A stretch of 64,000 nt of DNA from Patiria pectinifera (lineage: Eukaryota > Echinodermata > Asteroidea > Valvatida > Asterinidae), in contig CM057149.1 of NCBI GenBank assembly GCA_029964075.1, positions 29,588,197-29,652,196 on the forward strand, read 5' to 3'. Both the position numbers and the translations under genes were made by a program. Under the pieces are notes generated by a model. It was given only the letters and a program-made list of their open reading frames with translations, did no database searches and had not been told where the DNA came from. This document shows positions 33,201-43,026 of the stretch, piece by piece (within the stretch, counting starts at the first letter, position 1; each line of letters opens with the position of its first letter).

Positions 33201-33433
33201 TAACAAGGTTGTCAACGTAAATAACCCAACCCGCAAATTCCAAGACCTGACCCGGAGTAACTTAAAGGGATTCAGTGCAAATGATTTTAAGCACAATATC
33301 AACTACATGTAATTGAAAGTAAATTACTTTTTGATCACCAAACAAAAGAATTGTTCATGGTTTCAGTATTATCTAAGAAAACCGTAAGGTGTGGATTATA
33401 TAATGGATAGGCGCATCTTGAAACGTGACGGTA
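30208..33433. other. Intergenic upstream of the CNBD2-like gene
   Basis: No recognised gene. Poly-C run at about 31353-31370. A short open stretch at 32919-32998 on the - strand (MLNVFGSIFGF...) ends at a possible donor, but no following exon was found. Promoter elements for the CNBD2-like gene were not identified. Confidence 0.4.
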
Positions 33434-33800
33434 AGGCAAAAAAAAAAAGTCTCCGGTTTCTGGTATGTGCGCGCGTCGCCGTAGCCATGCGCGTCGGCAA
33501 AATGAAAAAGTTTTTTTTTCAATGAAAGATGATGTCTCAAAACCGCCAAACTCACTGGTTTGACTGGAATCCTGCTGCTGCACAATTTTAACGTGTTTTT
33601 AGTTTGGGTTATGGTCGAGAATAAGCTTTATGTGGCCTCTCTGGACTCCCATATATTTGCACTAAGTTTAGTCGGGCACCATTTGCAGTCATCAGCCGAC
33701 ATTTAAAGCAAAAAAATCAGGTAAAAAAAAAAAAAAGCCGCGTCGCCGCACCACTTTTTGGGCAAGCTCCATACCAGAAACCGGAGACTTTTTTTGGGCC
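33434..33800 (+). mobile_element. TA-flanked MITE, copy 1
   Basis: A 367-bp element with TA on both sides. The ends are inverted: gtctccggtttctggtat near the left, ataccagaaaccggagac near the right, extended by A/T runs and ggc/gcc. A second copy in the same direction is at 54234-54596. TA duplication fits a Tc1/mariner-like source. No transposase is present. Confidence 0.65.
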
Positions 33801-35008
33801 TAACCTCGGATGGAAATAAATGTTGACAGTCGCTTTCGGCATTTAATAATTATTTTGATGTCGTTATTATTTGTTCTTATAGCGAAAGGAATAAAAAAGA
33901 ATATTGATGTCAACAAGAAGAAAATGTGTGTCTGCGTCCTGAAAGTTTTTTTTTTTTTTTAACCAGAAGGCTCTTAACCAGTTTAAAGTAAATGTCACAA
34001 ATTTATGACGCCCTTAAAATTACAACCAATAAATTTAAAGTAGCAGTGAGAAATGTCATAACGAATGTGAAACGTTGCAAACAGTGTCATTAAAAAGCAA
34101 TAAGTATAGTTTATTTCAAATCATTAAATCAGTCTACTTCCAACAGACTCATTAATACTGCTTTTGTTTTAAATGTATATACTATTTTAAAACTAGTGTT
34201 CCGACCATATTTTAAAAGTTTACATATTTTTATTACACTCCTGATCTCCTTATAAGGCAGAAAAAAAAGTAGTTTCATGTCCCGCCTTTTTAAAAATAAT
34301 GAAGGAGGCGGGCGTTTCTTTTGTCCCCAAGATGGATGATTTTTTAAGAATGGATTCTTCACTTTTCTCAACTATTTTGTTGATACAAAATTCTGTCATT
34401 AACTTTTTCTACATTGCTTAAAATTTTGTTGGGAAAAAAATTAAAAAGACAATGTATTGACACTATAGTGTGCAACATTTATTGCAAATGTATAATTTAA
34501 CAAAAAAAGGAGGCAGCAGGAAAAAAAGGAAGCGGGCGGGGACGAGAACGAAACTGGTTTTATTTTTTACTTGGCCCCAGCAACCAAAACATGGCAAAAT
34601 GCCACATGAAGAGGCCTAATTTGGGGATATAAATAAAAATTCAAATATTGAAGCTCATGAAGGTACTTGAGAGTAGGCCAGCCAGACTTTTTTTTCCCAA
34701 CCCTCCCAATCTGTCTTTAAACCCTGTCTATGGCTTTGTCCAGAATATATGTATACAGGTACGGCAAAATAATTTGTTTTTATATCAAACTTTTAACTTA
34801 ATTTTCTACATGCCCATGGGCAATGCATGGATAGCACTCCACGTATAAAAATGCTGGAAAATAATCGGCTTATATCAGTGATCAGAAAGTATATTAAATG
34901 GGAAGATATGTCAGCCTATGGATGACAAATGCAAATCCCACAAAAAGAGTGGCATGTTATTTTCAAATTTACTGGCAACTGCCTGAAGAGTCTTCTTTTG
35001 AATGCCCC
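33801..35008. other. Intergenic, no gene recognised
   Basis: AT-rich DNA with T and A homopolymers. Two g/c-rich words near 34285-34315 and 34510-34545 are possible ends of an old repeat. No coding sequence or RNA gene was seen. Confidence 0.4.
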
Positions 35009-35012
35009 TTAA

Positions 35013-35535
35013 AGGGAATATACAACATTTGCAAACATCGAAAAATAAAACTACCAAGTTTTTATGAAATACCTTAATAGGATGTTGGTAAATGACAGTC
35101 TAAAGCATCCTGTAAAATTATGGCACCTGGTGTGAAGTCATTTTCAAGAAAATGGTATTTTTGTTAAGATTTCCAGCGGTGGTTGGCCGACCACCGTTGG
35201 AAAAAACTAACTATTTTTCAACTACTGCTCCAAATTTACCATTAATTCAGTCCAAATTTTGTTTGCTATTGGTTACATGTTCATGAACGGGTGCAGGCCA
35301 GCTAGACTGGTACCCTTACCTTACAATTTTCTGGCATCTGTGAACTGATCCATTTTATATTTGGTGGAGTCAGGGAACCAGACTACTTGAACAGTTTTGT
35401 TTTTCTTGGTTTTTCCAGCATTTTCGAACACAAAACTTCAAACATGTCAGTGTAACAATATTTGATCTATTATACTAACCCCTCAAATAGTTCATTTCAG
35501 AAAATTACAGCAAAAGCCAATGATGTATATTCCCT
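35013..35535 (+). mobile_element. TTAA-flanked inverted-repeat element (MITE), copy B
   Basis: 523 bp between TTAA at 35009-35012 and 35536-35539. It begins AGGGAATATACAACATTTGC and ends GATGTATATTCCCT. It is the same family as 1187-1716, in the opposite orientation. An internal palindrome surrounds ggttggccgacc at about 35180. It ends 133 bp past the DCPS stop. Confidence 0.7.
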
Positions 35536-35668
35536 TTAAGGCTCATGTCAGTTGTGTGACGTCACCTGCATCTCAGACTTCATATGTGTCTTAGGATTTA
35601 CTTGAGTCAGACAAAACACATGGCACTCAAAGTGCAACTCATGGGTACAAGAACTTGGCAAGAAAGTC

Positions 35669-38600
35669 CTATTTCTTTTCTCCTCTCACTTCCCTGAACC
35701 TCGCCAGAAGTCCGTCTTTCTCCCTAAGAACAAAGCTCAGCGTCTTCCTCTGATAGTAATCGGGAATGAGCTCTATATTCTGGATGACGTCAGACAGGAG
35801 GTGGGCCTTGGTGACCCCTGAACCCGGTGCGTCGAACTTCAGATGAGTCACGTGGACATGGAGGTGGTAGTATGAGGGCTGGTAGTGGAGGTACATTCTC
35901 AGTTGGTCCGGCGGTAGGGAGTACTTCTCCAGAACTGCTTCCTGCAAAACAATGAAATATTACAAGAATCATTTACTTATTTATTTATTCATTTTTGTCA
36001 GCGGATAATTGAATGGTCAGGAGTTAGGTTTGAACCTGTGACTTTCAGATTGCTGTTCCAGTGCTCTATGAACTTAGCTATCCGGCTCTATTTTGTCAAA
36101 CCTGGGAAATATCAAATGGGTATGTCATAGAAACGTTGCACAAATTTCACTGTTAGATTATTTTATAAAACTATGTTAAAAAAGGGCTAAATTTGGCAAT
36201 TTAAATATAATTCTTCAGAACTGGCTCCAGCCAAATTAAGATATTGGTGGCACTATTTCTATAGGTAATTCATGGTGCACATTTCAGTTTGGTGTTCATC
36301 TTCTAAAATTTTGGATGCCCTTTTTGTTTTATCAGAATTCGATCTTAAACCCTTTAATAGAGTATGCTATCCCTTCCAGTAACTTTGAAAGTTAGTTCAC
36401 CCTGTAGCATTAAAGAACAGGGCCCAAGAAACCATGGGAGAACAGTTCATTTCAGCAAATGCCCAAATTTTATATCTGCTCAGTTATGTATGTCATAAAT
36501 TTGGTTATTCTATTGATTGAAATCCTAGTAAATCTGCATATTGACAGTGAGGACCAACCTGGCACTTGTCTCTGATGTTCCTCAGCAATGGCAGATGAGT
36601 ATCGTTGAGGTCTCGCAGGCTTTTGATGCCCCTCCTGTGGCAGATAGCGACCAAGTAAAGGTTCTGCATCTGTTTCCGGTCCCATTTCATGTCAGGGAGC
36701 AAGACAAAGCCATCCTGGGGGTCGGGATCCTCAAAGACGATACGCTCAACCTCCTCAGCTTTCTTCTCCAGAATATTGTACACCCACTGAGAGCGATAGG
36801 ATAGGAAAATTACTGGCTATAATTCATGAAAGACAGAAATGTAAAATTCCACGATTGATAATAAACTTACATGTGTAGTAACGTGAAGGAATAACTTATT
36901 GTCATAACTATCATTTTCTCAAAGATGGTTGTGCAGATTTGCCTACAGTGACAAAACAATGTATTGCAAGTATCTGAATTTTAAGTTTTGAGAACAATTT
37001 AAACAAAAAATCCAGCAGTGTATCTAGCTTTTGATGTCTGGATGGAGGGGGGCAAGATGTCGGGAGGGGGGGGGGTGTTAAAATCTATGTGCTGTCATTT
37101 TCTGTTGCTGACATTTTGCTGTGCTTGCAATGTTTTTTGGGGCTTGGTTTTATTTATTTGTCATTCATGTCAGACCAAAAAAAAGTCAGACCTTAAAGAA
37201 AGAAAAAGTCCCCCCCCCCCCCGGGCCCCCCCATTGCTGGATACGCAATAGTTTTTGTTGTTTTAAACTAGCTGTCACACATTTTTAAAGTGTAAATCTT
37301 TTTTCTTTCCAATACCTGAATTTTGAAAGCCTGCTGCTCAAGATATGGCAGTGTGACGTTGCAGTAGTCCTCCCATGTTTCTTCCAATAAGGCGATATCC
37401 TGATCAGTGTACTTCTCTATGTGACGATCGGTTGCTGGGTATATGACTGTTGTTTTTATTCCTATTCAACGAACAGTTAGCAAAAAGTTAGATTACAGTC
37501 CGATCATGGAGCTATAGCTCCATGGTCCGATGTAATACTGAGCCCCAAAATTACAATTGAATAACAATTCACAAATGAAGAGAGAACAACTGTGTTTGCA
37601 AAATGTGACCTTTAATCAGGGTTTTCATTTTTGTTCTTCTGAATCTGTTAACTTGAAACAACTAACAGCTGACGAATTTCACAATTTAGTTTTGGTATTA
37701 AATAGATGGTTAATCCTACAAAAAAGATAATTATTGGTGCAATAGACATTAATTACTGTAAAATCCTCCAACTGCCTCCATGTAAACATAGTACAGCCTC
37801 AATCCTCCAAAATGATCTGTTATTTCGTAAATGTGGTCCTTGGAGGGTAGACCACTGCCTCAATCCTGCCAAACCATCCAGCAATCACTGTCACTTGTCA
37901 GTATGTTGAGGCAGAGCCAGTGGTAGTGGCATCCTGGAGCAGTGCGGAGGATTTCAAGTATAATCTAGGCCTAAATTTATGCACGGCTGAGCATAAACAA
38001 CAAAAGGTCCGGCCTAATACCTTGACATAGTGCATCCTCCAAAATCAGTCACACATTTTTTGCCATATATAGTAATAACCTCAATCCTGCAAAATCCTCC
38101 AATTTGCAAAGAGGATTTGGGAGGATTTGGGAAGGTTAGGGTTAATTGCAATAAAGTCATAACACAATCTAAGTTATAGCTTGAAATTTCCAGCTTTCTA
38201 GGCTCATGACGTGGGCCGAATCGCCAATAAAATCTCCCTATGTCATGAGCCTAGAAAGCTGGAAATTTCAAGCTAATAATCTCGTTAGTGATGTTACAAA
38301 ATCATATGCTCTAACATCTATTAAACAAGGTTTTGGGGAAAAATCTTACCATTGAAACCCAGTTCCTGCTTTGGAAGTCCTTCATACACACTGTAAATAT
38401 CGTTCTGCAGGTTTAGGTTCAATGTTAAATCGGCAGATAAAAGCGAAGGAAGGGCCGGCTCGGGAAACGGTGTTTTCTCCAATAACACAACCGCACTGTC
38501 GGTGCTTCCTTGAAACTTCCCACAGAGAATCGCTGATTTATTTTTGGCATTTTGGGAGAGGATTTTTGATATTTCGAAACCCTCGAAACTCCCCAGCGGT

Positions 38601-38734
38601 TTAGATACACCATCCCCACTTCCGGTTGTATCTATCTTTCGTTTTTTAGCTGATTGTTCGGAGTCCTGGTCGAGAAAATCATCGTTTTTAGAGCGCTTGG
38701 ATTTCGCACCTTCCACTTCCGCGGGGGCTGCCAT
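35669..38734 (-). CDS. DCPS: Scavenger mRNA decapping enzyme DcpS
   Basis: Four exons: 38350-38734, 37316-37446, 36559-36786, 35669-35941, with consistent phases. The 338-aa product matches the human length (337). It hydrolyses the m7GpppN cap left after 3'-5' mRNA decay. Seen: a basic, low-complexity N-terminus (1-45) with a KKRK nuclear-signal-like stretch; the dimerising N-domain, with [64 protein letters not shown]; and the HIT triad H274-L-H276-V-H278 in [12 protein letters not shown], with the middle His as the expected catalytic nucleophile. All expected blocks are present, so it should be active. Intron 3 holds a small SINE and intron 1 holds a perfect hairpin and a 20-bp palindrome. 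The next gene upstream is an uncertain small ORF. Confidence 0.93.
35972..36091 (-). mobile_element. Short tRNA-derived SINE in DCPS intron 3
   Basis: On the - strand it starts GAGCCGGATAGCTAAG (A-box like), has GGTTCAAACC (B box) and ends in an (AATA)n-like tail. Acceptor-stem pairing is absent, so it is not a tRNA gene. Confidence 0.6.
37505..37524. repeat. Perfect 20-bp palindrome
   Basis: catggagctatagctccatg is its own reverse complement. A one-base variant with the same arms lies at 56731-56750. It is in DCPS intron 1, 58 bp from exon 2. Confidence 0.6.
38177..38275. repeat. Perfect 34-bp inverted repeat (hairpin)
   Basis: The arms 38177-38210 and 38242-38275 are exact reverse complements, with a 31-base loop. 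It lies in DCPS intron 1, about 75 bp from the exon 1 donor. It could be a very small fold-back transposon or a structured RNA element; no target duplication is evident. Confidence 0.8.
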
Positions 38735-38990
38735 TTTTTATACTAAAACCGATGTATTCTGTAGCTTAATGTACGAACATTGTTGTCTACGGCTACGGAT
38801 GCACGGTGGACGGACATACAGTGGGAAAATCTAAGCCATAGCCACAAAATACCCAATTCTCGCGGGCGGCTCATGTATTACTTAGTCTGCTACTATATAC
38901 TGACACAACTAAATACATGCTGTGTGCTGACCATGGTTCTGGGAGCATGACCAGAGGGGAACGAACAATCTACCTGTACTCGATGGATTA

Positions 38991-39248
38991 TCAACATCTC
39001 GTCTCCATGATCACGCGTCGGTAGGCCAGCTGCTGCGCTTTTCTCTTACTAAGTTCTACGGAAAGTTTTGGTTCATGTGTTCCAGAAATGGCTTCCGATG
39101 GAGCCTCCATTTTGTTGTCATCTGAGGCCGAGGCATATGTAGAATCACTAGAAGTCATTCCAATTAAAGATATAGGCAGTCCACGGTATGAAAATTGTAT
39201 TTTTCCTGATTTTTGGTCGTGTTTGTAAATCGTGGATGTCAGTGACAT
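38991..39248 (-). CDS. Unrecognised 85-aa open reading frame
   Basis: The frame starts at MSLTSTIYKHDQ and has a basic end (KRKAQQLAYRR). It is not a family I recognise. It lies on the DCPS strand, 257 bp upstream of the DCPS start, next to a palindromic minisatellite. No upstream splice acceptor or shared domain was found. It could be a small gene, a 5' exon of a longer transcript, or chance. Confidence 0.25.
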   Translation of the reverse strand: MSLTSTIYKHDQKSGKIQFSYRGLPISLIGMTSSDSTYASASDDNKMEAPSEAISGTHEPKLSVELSKRKAQQLAYRRVIMETRC

Positions 39249-39258
39249 CTTGTCACGC

Positions 39259-39480
39259 CCCAACTATCGCATCGGTCCCAACTATAGTTGGGCCTGTCCC
39301 AACTAGTATAGTTGGGCCTGTCCCAACTGTAGTTCTACAGTTGGGCTGGCCCAACTATAGTTGGGCCTGTCCCAACTATAGTTGGGACGGTCCCAACTGT
39401 AAGTTCCACTGTTGGGCTTGCCCATCTATAGTTGGGCCACTCCGATCTCTTTATTTTGCGGTGTCCCAACTATAGTTTAC
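39259..39480. repeat. Palindromic minisatellite of cccaactatagttggg
   Basis: About eight variants of the palindrome CCCAACTATAGTTGGG, joined by short linkers such as cctgt. Two weaker copies follow at about 39565-39620. Related words occur just upstream of bicupin copies at 1-50, 5050-5105 and 13305-13345. Confidence 0.7.
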
Positions 39481-39489
39481 ATCGATGTA

Positions 39490-40481
39490 CAACCATAAAA
39501 CGTTCCCTACAGCTCTGATTCACGTCTGACTTTACTGGGGACCACTGAAATTAGTTATTGATGGGGCGAATGTATAGTTGAGCCACTCCAATCTTTTTAT
39601 TTTGCGGTCCCAACTATAGTGTACATTGTTGTACGATTATGATAAAACATTCCCTACAACTCTAATACACATCTGACTTTACTTGGGACCAATGAAATTA
39701 TCCATGGGTGGGGGCCATCTGTAGTCATCTGGGGGCCACGTGCACTGATCTCTATTCAGGATCCACGGTACAGGAAACAGCCGTCGCATTTGCAACTCGC
39801 GCCCTCGCTCGACAAGCAATTTGCATAAACGCGACGTCACAGCTTGAGGTCATCTCTTGTCACATTCAAAATGGTTGCCATCACCAGACGTTTCACGAGT
39901 GCATATGGGCATAATTGAACATCATTACACCCAAGCATCCCAGAAGTGATAGATGGGACATCGTAGAATACAACCATATGTAAGAAATTCCCTGCAAATT
40001 TTATGAAAACGTCCTCAGTAGTGCGCGGACCACGGTGTGTGGCTAGAGGTTAAGCGCAGCATACCGCGGCCACACTAGTGGGGCTAGGATGGTGGGGGAG
40101 AGATTGAATGCTTGTTTAAATACTTGATGATCTATTTGGTTGTGTACATTCTGACATTAGCAATTAAGGCCAAGCTCGGGCAAGGACCATTATTAGTCGA
40201 CTAGTGGTTGATTTGTGAGAACCATTCAGTTGACAGTCTGGTTCCAACAGCCAAAGATACTGACGTTGAATACTACATGTATTACTATTAGGTCAGGGAA
40301 CCAGATGGTTTAATGCCATGCTGTAACGAAAGCAGTTGAAAATCACATTACGGCTGCCATAACACGTAACAATAGCTACTCCGATTTCAATAATATTTTT
40401 TGATAACGAGACATACCGGAAAATACCAAAATGGAATACCAACAAAATTCTCCCTTTAAAAGAAAAAAAGTGGCTAGAGCT
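39490..40481. other. Region upstream of ZMYND10 exons, first exon not found
   Basis: A somewhat CpG-rich stretch (about 39770-39850) could be a promoter. I searched by eye for the expected first ZMYND10 exon (about 30 residues) and did not find it. The 8-bp duplication of a hAT-like element begins at 40474. Confidence 0.35.
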
Positions 40482-40791
40482 CAAGGGCGGATCCAGAACA
40501 CAATTTTTTGGGGGGCCAAAAAAAAAATTGGTCCCCCCAGAAAGTGGGTCAAAAAAATTACGGCGTGGGGTACGGGGCCCGCTTAAGGGCCCCGAAAATT
40601 TTTGGGATTCTAGATGCTCTGTGGTGCGATCTGAGGCAATTTCTGACCACTTTAACCAATGTTTTTTTGAGGAAAAGATGGTGGTGTACTCATTGCCTGC
40701 CTTTATTGCGATGTCACATAAAAAATAAAAAAATGGTTTCGTTTGTGGGGGGGCCTTGGACCCCTTTGGCCCTCCCCTGGATCCGCCCTTG
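40482..40791 (+). mobile_element. hAT-like MITE, CAAGGGCGGATCC ends, copy 1
   Basis: 310 bp with perfect inverted ends CAAGGGCGGATCCAG. The flanking 8-mers are ctagagct and ctagagcg (7 of 8 match). A second, opposite copy is at 49555-49830. It has no coding capacity for a transposase. Confidence 0.8.
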
Positions 40792-40920
40792 CTAGAGCGT
40801 AGATGTAAACTGTTGATAAATGTTTACGATACATTTTTTTTTGTGGTCATGGTATCAAGAAAAGACAAAAAAAATGTGGGAGCTGACTTAAGATGCTTTG
40901 AACCAACATTTTTGACACAG

Positions 40921-41512
40921 ATGGACAAAACAACATGAGTATGTTGAGAAGCTCAATATGCAGGCAGTGCTTCACGCCGCGGCCAATGAAGATGAATACA
41001 TCAAAGAGTTGCTGATTCAACATGACAAGGTAATAACAAATAGTTGTAGGCCTAATGGTCCGTGAGGTTTCACAAGTATAATCTCCAGAAGTGCCTTTCT
41101 TATCTTTCCCAATACATCGTTGGGTAGAACGAAGTATCCTGGCGCCTTTTTGCTTGCGATGTAAAGCCTCAGTGATGGATTGCCAATTTGCAAATGTGTT
41201 TACAAAATACCCTGAATTTGGGACTTGCAAACACTTCCATAAAATTGTCACGCCTCCTCCCCATAGACCTTGTATGCAACCGCCAAAAACAGGTGTCCGG
41301 ATCCCTGGCCTACATCTTCTCTACTTGTTCCTCCCTTATTCTAGATCCCTGTTCTGATCAGTGATCTGATGTGCACTGAGGTGTGGCGACAGAAGGTCTT
41401 CTCCATCATCAAGAGAATGGACTTTGAGCCCCGCACCACCGTCCCGCTCTACATGGGTCTGTACCATGAAGCCACGCTGGTCAACCTGCTGGAGACGATA
41501 CTCTATCACAAG
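40921..41512 (+). CDS. ZMYND10: ZMYND10, two internal exons only (partial)
   Basis: Exon 40921-41029 encodes WTKQHEYVEKLNMQAVLHAA... and KELLIQHDK. Exon 41345-41512 encodes IPVLISDLMCTEVWRQKVF... to NLLETILYHK. Both match the N-terminal region of ZMYND10, a dynein-arm assembly factor of motile cilia, as I recall it. Splice sites (cag|, |gtaata, ctag|, |gtatct) and phases are good. The first exon is not found, and everything after this, including the C-terminal MYND zinc finger, is missing. A 500-N gap begins 191 bp later and no further exon appears downstream. This is either a scaffold join or a broken gene. Confidence 0.8.
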
Positions 41513-41703
41513 GTATCTCAAATACCAGGGGCGGATCTAGTTTGGATTACCCAGCTCTATATAGCCTCGTGACATGGGAGATTTGTCAGTCGACTATCTG
41601 GTTCAAGTTGATTGTATTCTCATTTTGAGTGGATCCTTAGCTGTACACAATGTGTTAGTGATTGCTCTGTAGTTTGGTAAGTGTTTACTTGATACGTTCA
41701 CTA

Positions 41704-42203
41704 NNNNNNNNNNNNNNNNNNNNNNNNNNNNNNNNNNNNNNNNNNNNNNNNNNNNNNNNNNNNNNNNNNNNNNNNNNNNNNNNNNNNNNNNNNNNNNNNN
41801 NNNNNNNNNNNNNNNNNNNNNNNNNNNNNNNNNNNNNNNNNNNNNNNNNNNNNNNNNNNNNNNNNNNNNNNNNNNNNNNNNNNNNNNNNNNNNNNNNNNN
41901 NNNNNNNNNNNNNNNNNNNNNNNNNNNNNNNNNNNNNNNNNNNNNNNNNNNNNNNNNNNNNNNNNNNNNNNNNNNNNNNNNNNNNNNNNNNNNNNNNNNN
42001 NNNNNNNNNNNNNNNNNNNNNNNNNNNNNNNNNNNNNNNNNNNNNNNNNNNNNNNNNNNNNNNNNNNNNNNNNNNNNNNNNNNNNNNNNNNNNNNNNNNN
42101 NNNNNNNNNNNNNNNNNNNNNNNNNNNNNNNNNNNNNNNNNNNNNNNNNNNNNNNNNNNNNNNNNNNNNNNNNNNNNNNNNNNNNNNNNNNNNNNNNNNN
42201 NNN
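41704..42203. other. Scaffold gap of exactly 500 N
   Basis: Five hundred unknown bases, a conventional size for a gap of unknown length. Sequence on the two sides may not be neighbours in the genome. Confidence 0.99.
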
Positions 42204-42909
42204 ATTTTGAAAGTGCTACATGCAGAACTTCACTAAAACAATGGTCCCGACATTTGGTGTGTGTTTTTTTACTCGCCCTGTATACATTTTAAGATTCACA
42301 CCCTTCAATTAATATTTTGGAGTATCATGCAGAGTCATGTATCTGTTTATTTATGGCAAACCGTTATCAATGATTCATGATCATGGTTTCCCCCGGAGGG
42401 TATCCCCAAGAGAATGTAGCCACACGTCAACTACAAATCGAACCCGACAAACAGAATGATGAAAACCCTGATACTTTCCAGTTATATCCTTCAAGTTATC
42501 ATGCAAACTGGTCATTAGCCCACTTCGACATCGATGCTAATTGCCTCCAGATTCCTTCCGTCCAGGAAGCCCGTCATCCGCTATCGTGGGCAAAACTAAC
42601 ATTCTAACAACGACTGTCCTGCGTTTCCTTCCTACGGATAACCGGTTTAGAAATGTGTTCCAGAGACCTGACCCAAGTTTACGTGTCCACATTATGTCCG
42701 TTGAAATGGTCTTAATTTCGTACCTTATAAAACCTAAGTTGATAACATAACAAAGTTCCCAAAAATGGATGTAAAAACACACTCCACCCGAAACTCACTT
42801 TAAGTGCGTGAAACTCCCATCCATCTTTCTTGTCAGATTGGTATATTTGACAAGATATTTTTAAAATCTGAAGGTCAAATTTATTTCATACGCATGTTGA
42901 CTTCCAATA
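42204..42909. other. No gene recognised after the gap
   Basis: No exon resembling the rest of ZMYND10 and no other coding sequence was recognised. Confidence 0.4.
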
Positions 42910-43026
42910 GACCTTATGCGTAGCGACCATCTTAGTAACAATGAATGCACAAAAAGGTTACTCATGCATATCCCCTGCAGCAAAACAAAGGCATTGCCTT
43001 CTAAGATGGCTGCTACGCATAAGGTC
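42910..43026. mobile_element. 117-bp TA-flanked fold-back MITE
   Basis: The ends gaccttatgcgtagc and gctacgcataaggtc are exact inverted copies, with TA on each side (42908-42909 and 43027-43028). A further inner match is catctta/taagatg. Confidence 0.65.

Noticed and set aside
36005-36091. A tRNA gene on the - strand
   Set aside because: A- and B-box words are present, but the acceptor stem does not pair and an A-rich tail follows; it is a SINE head.
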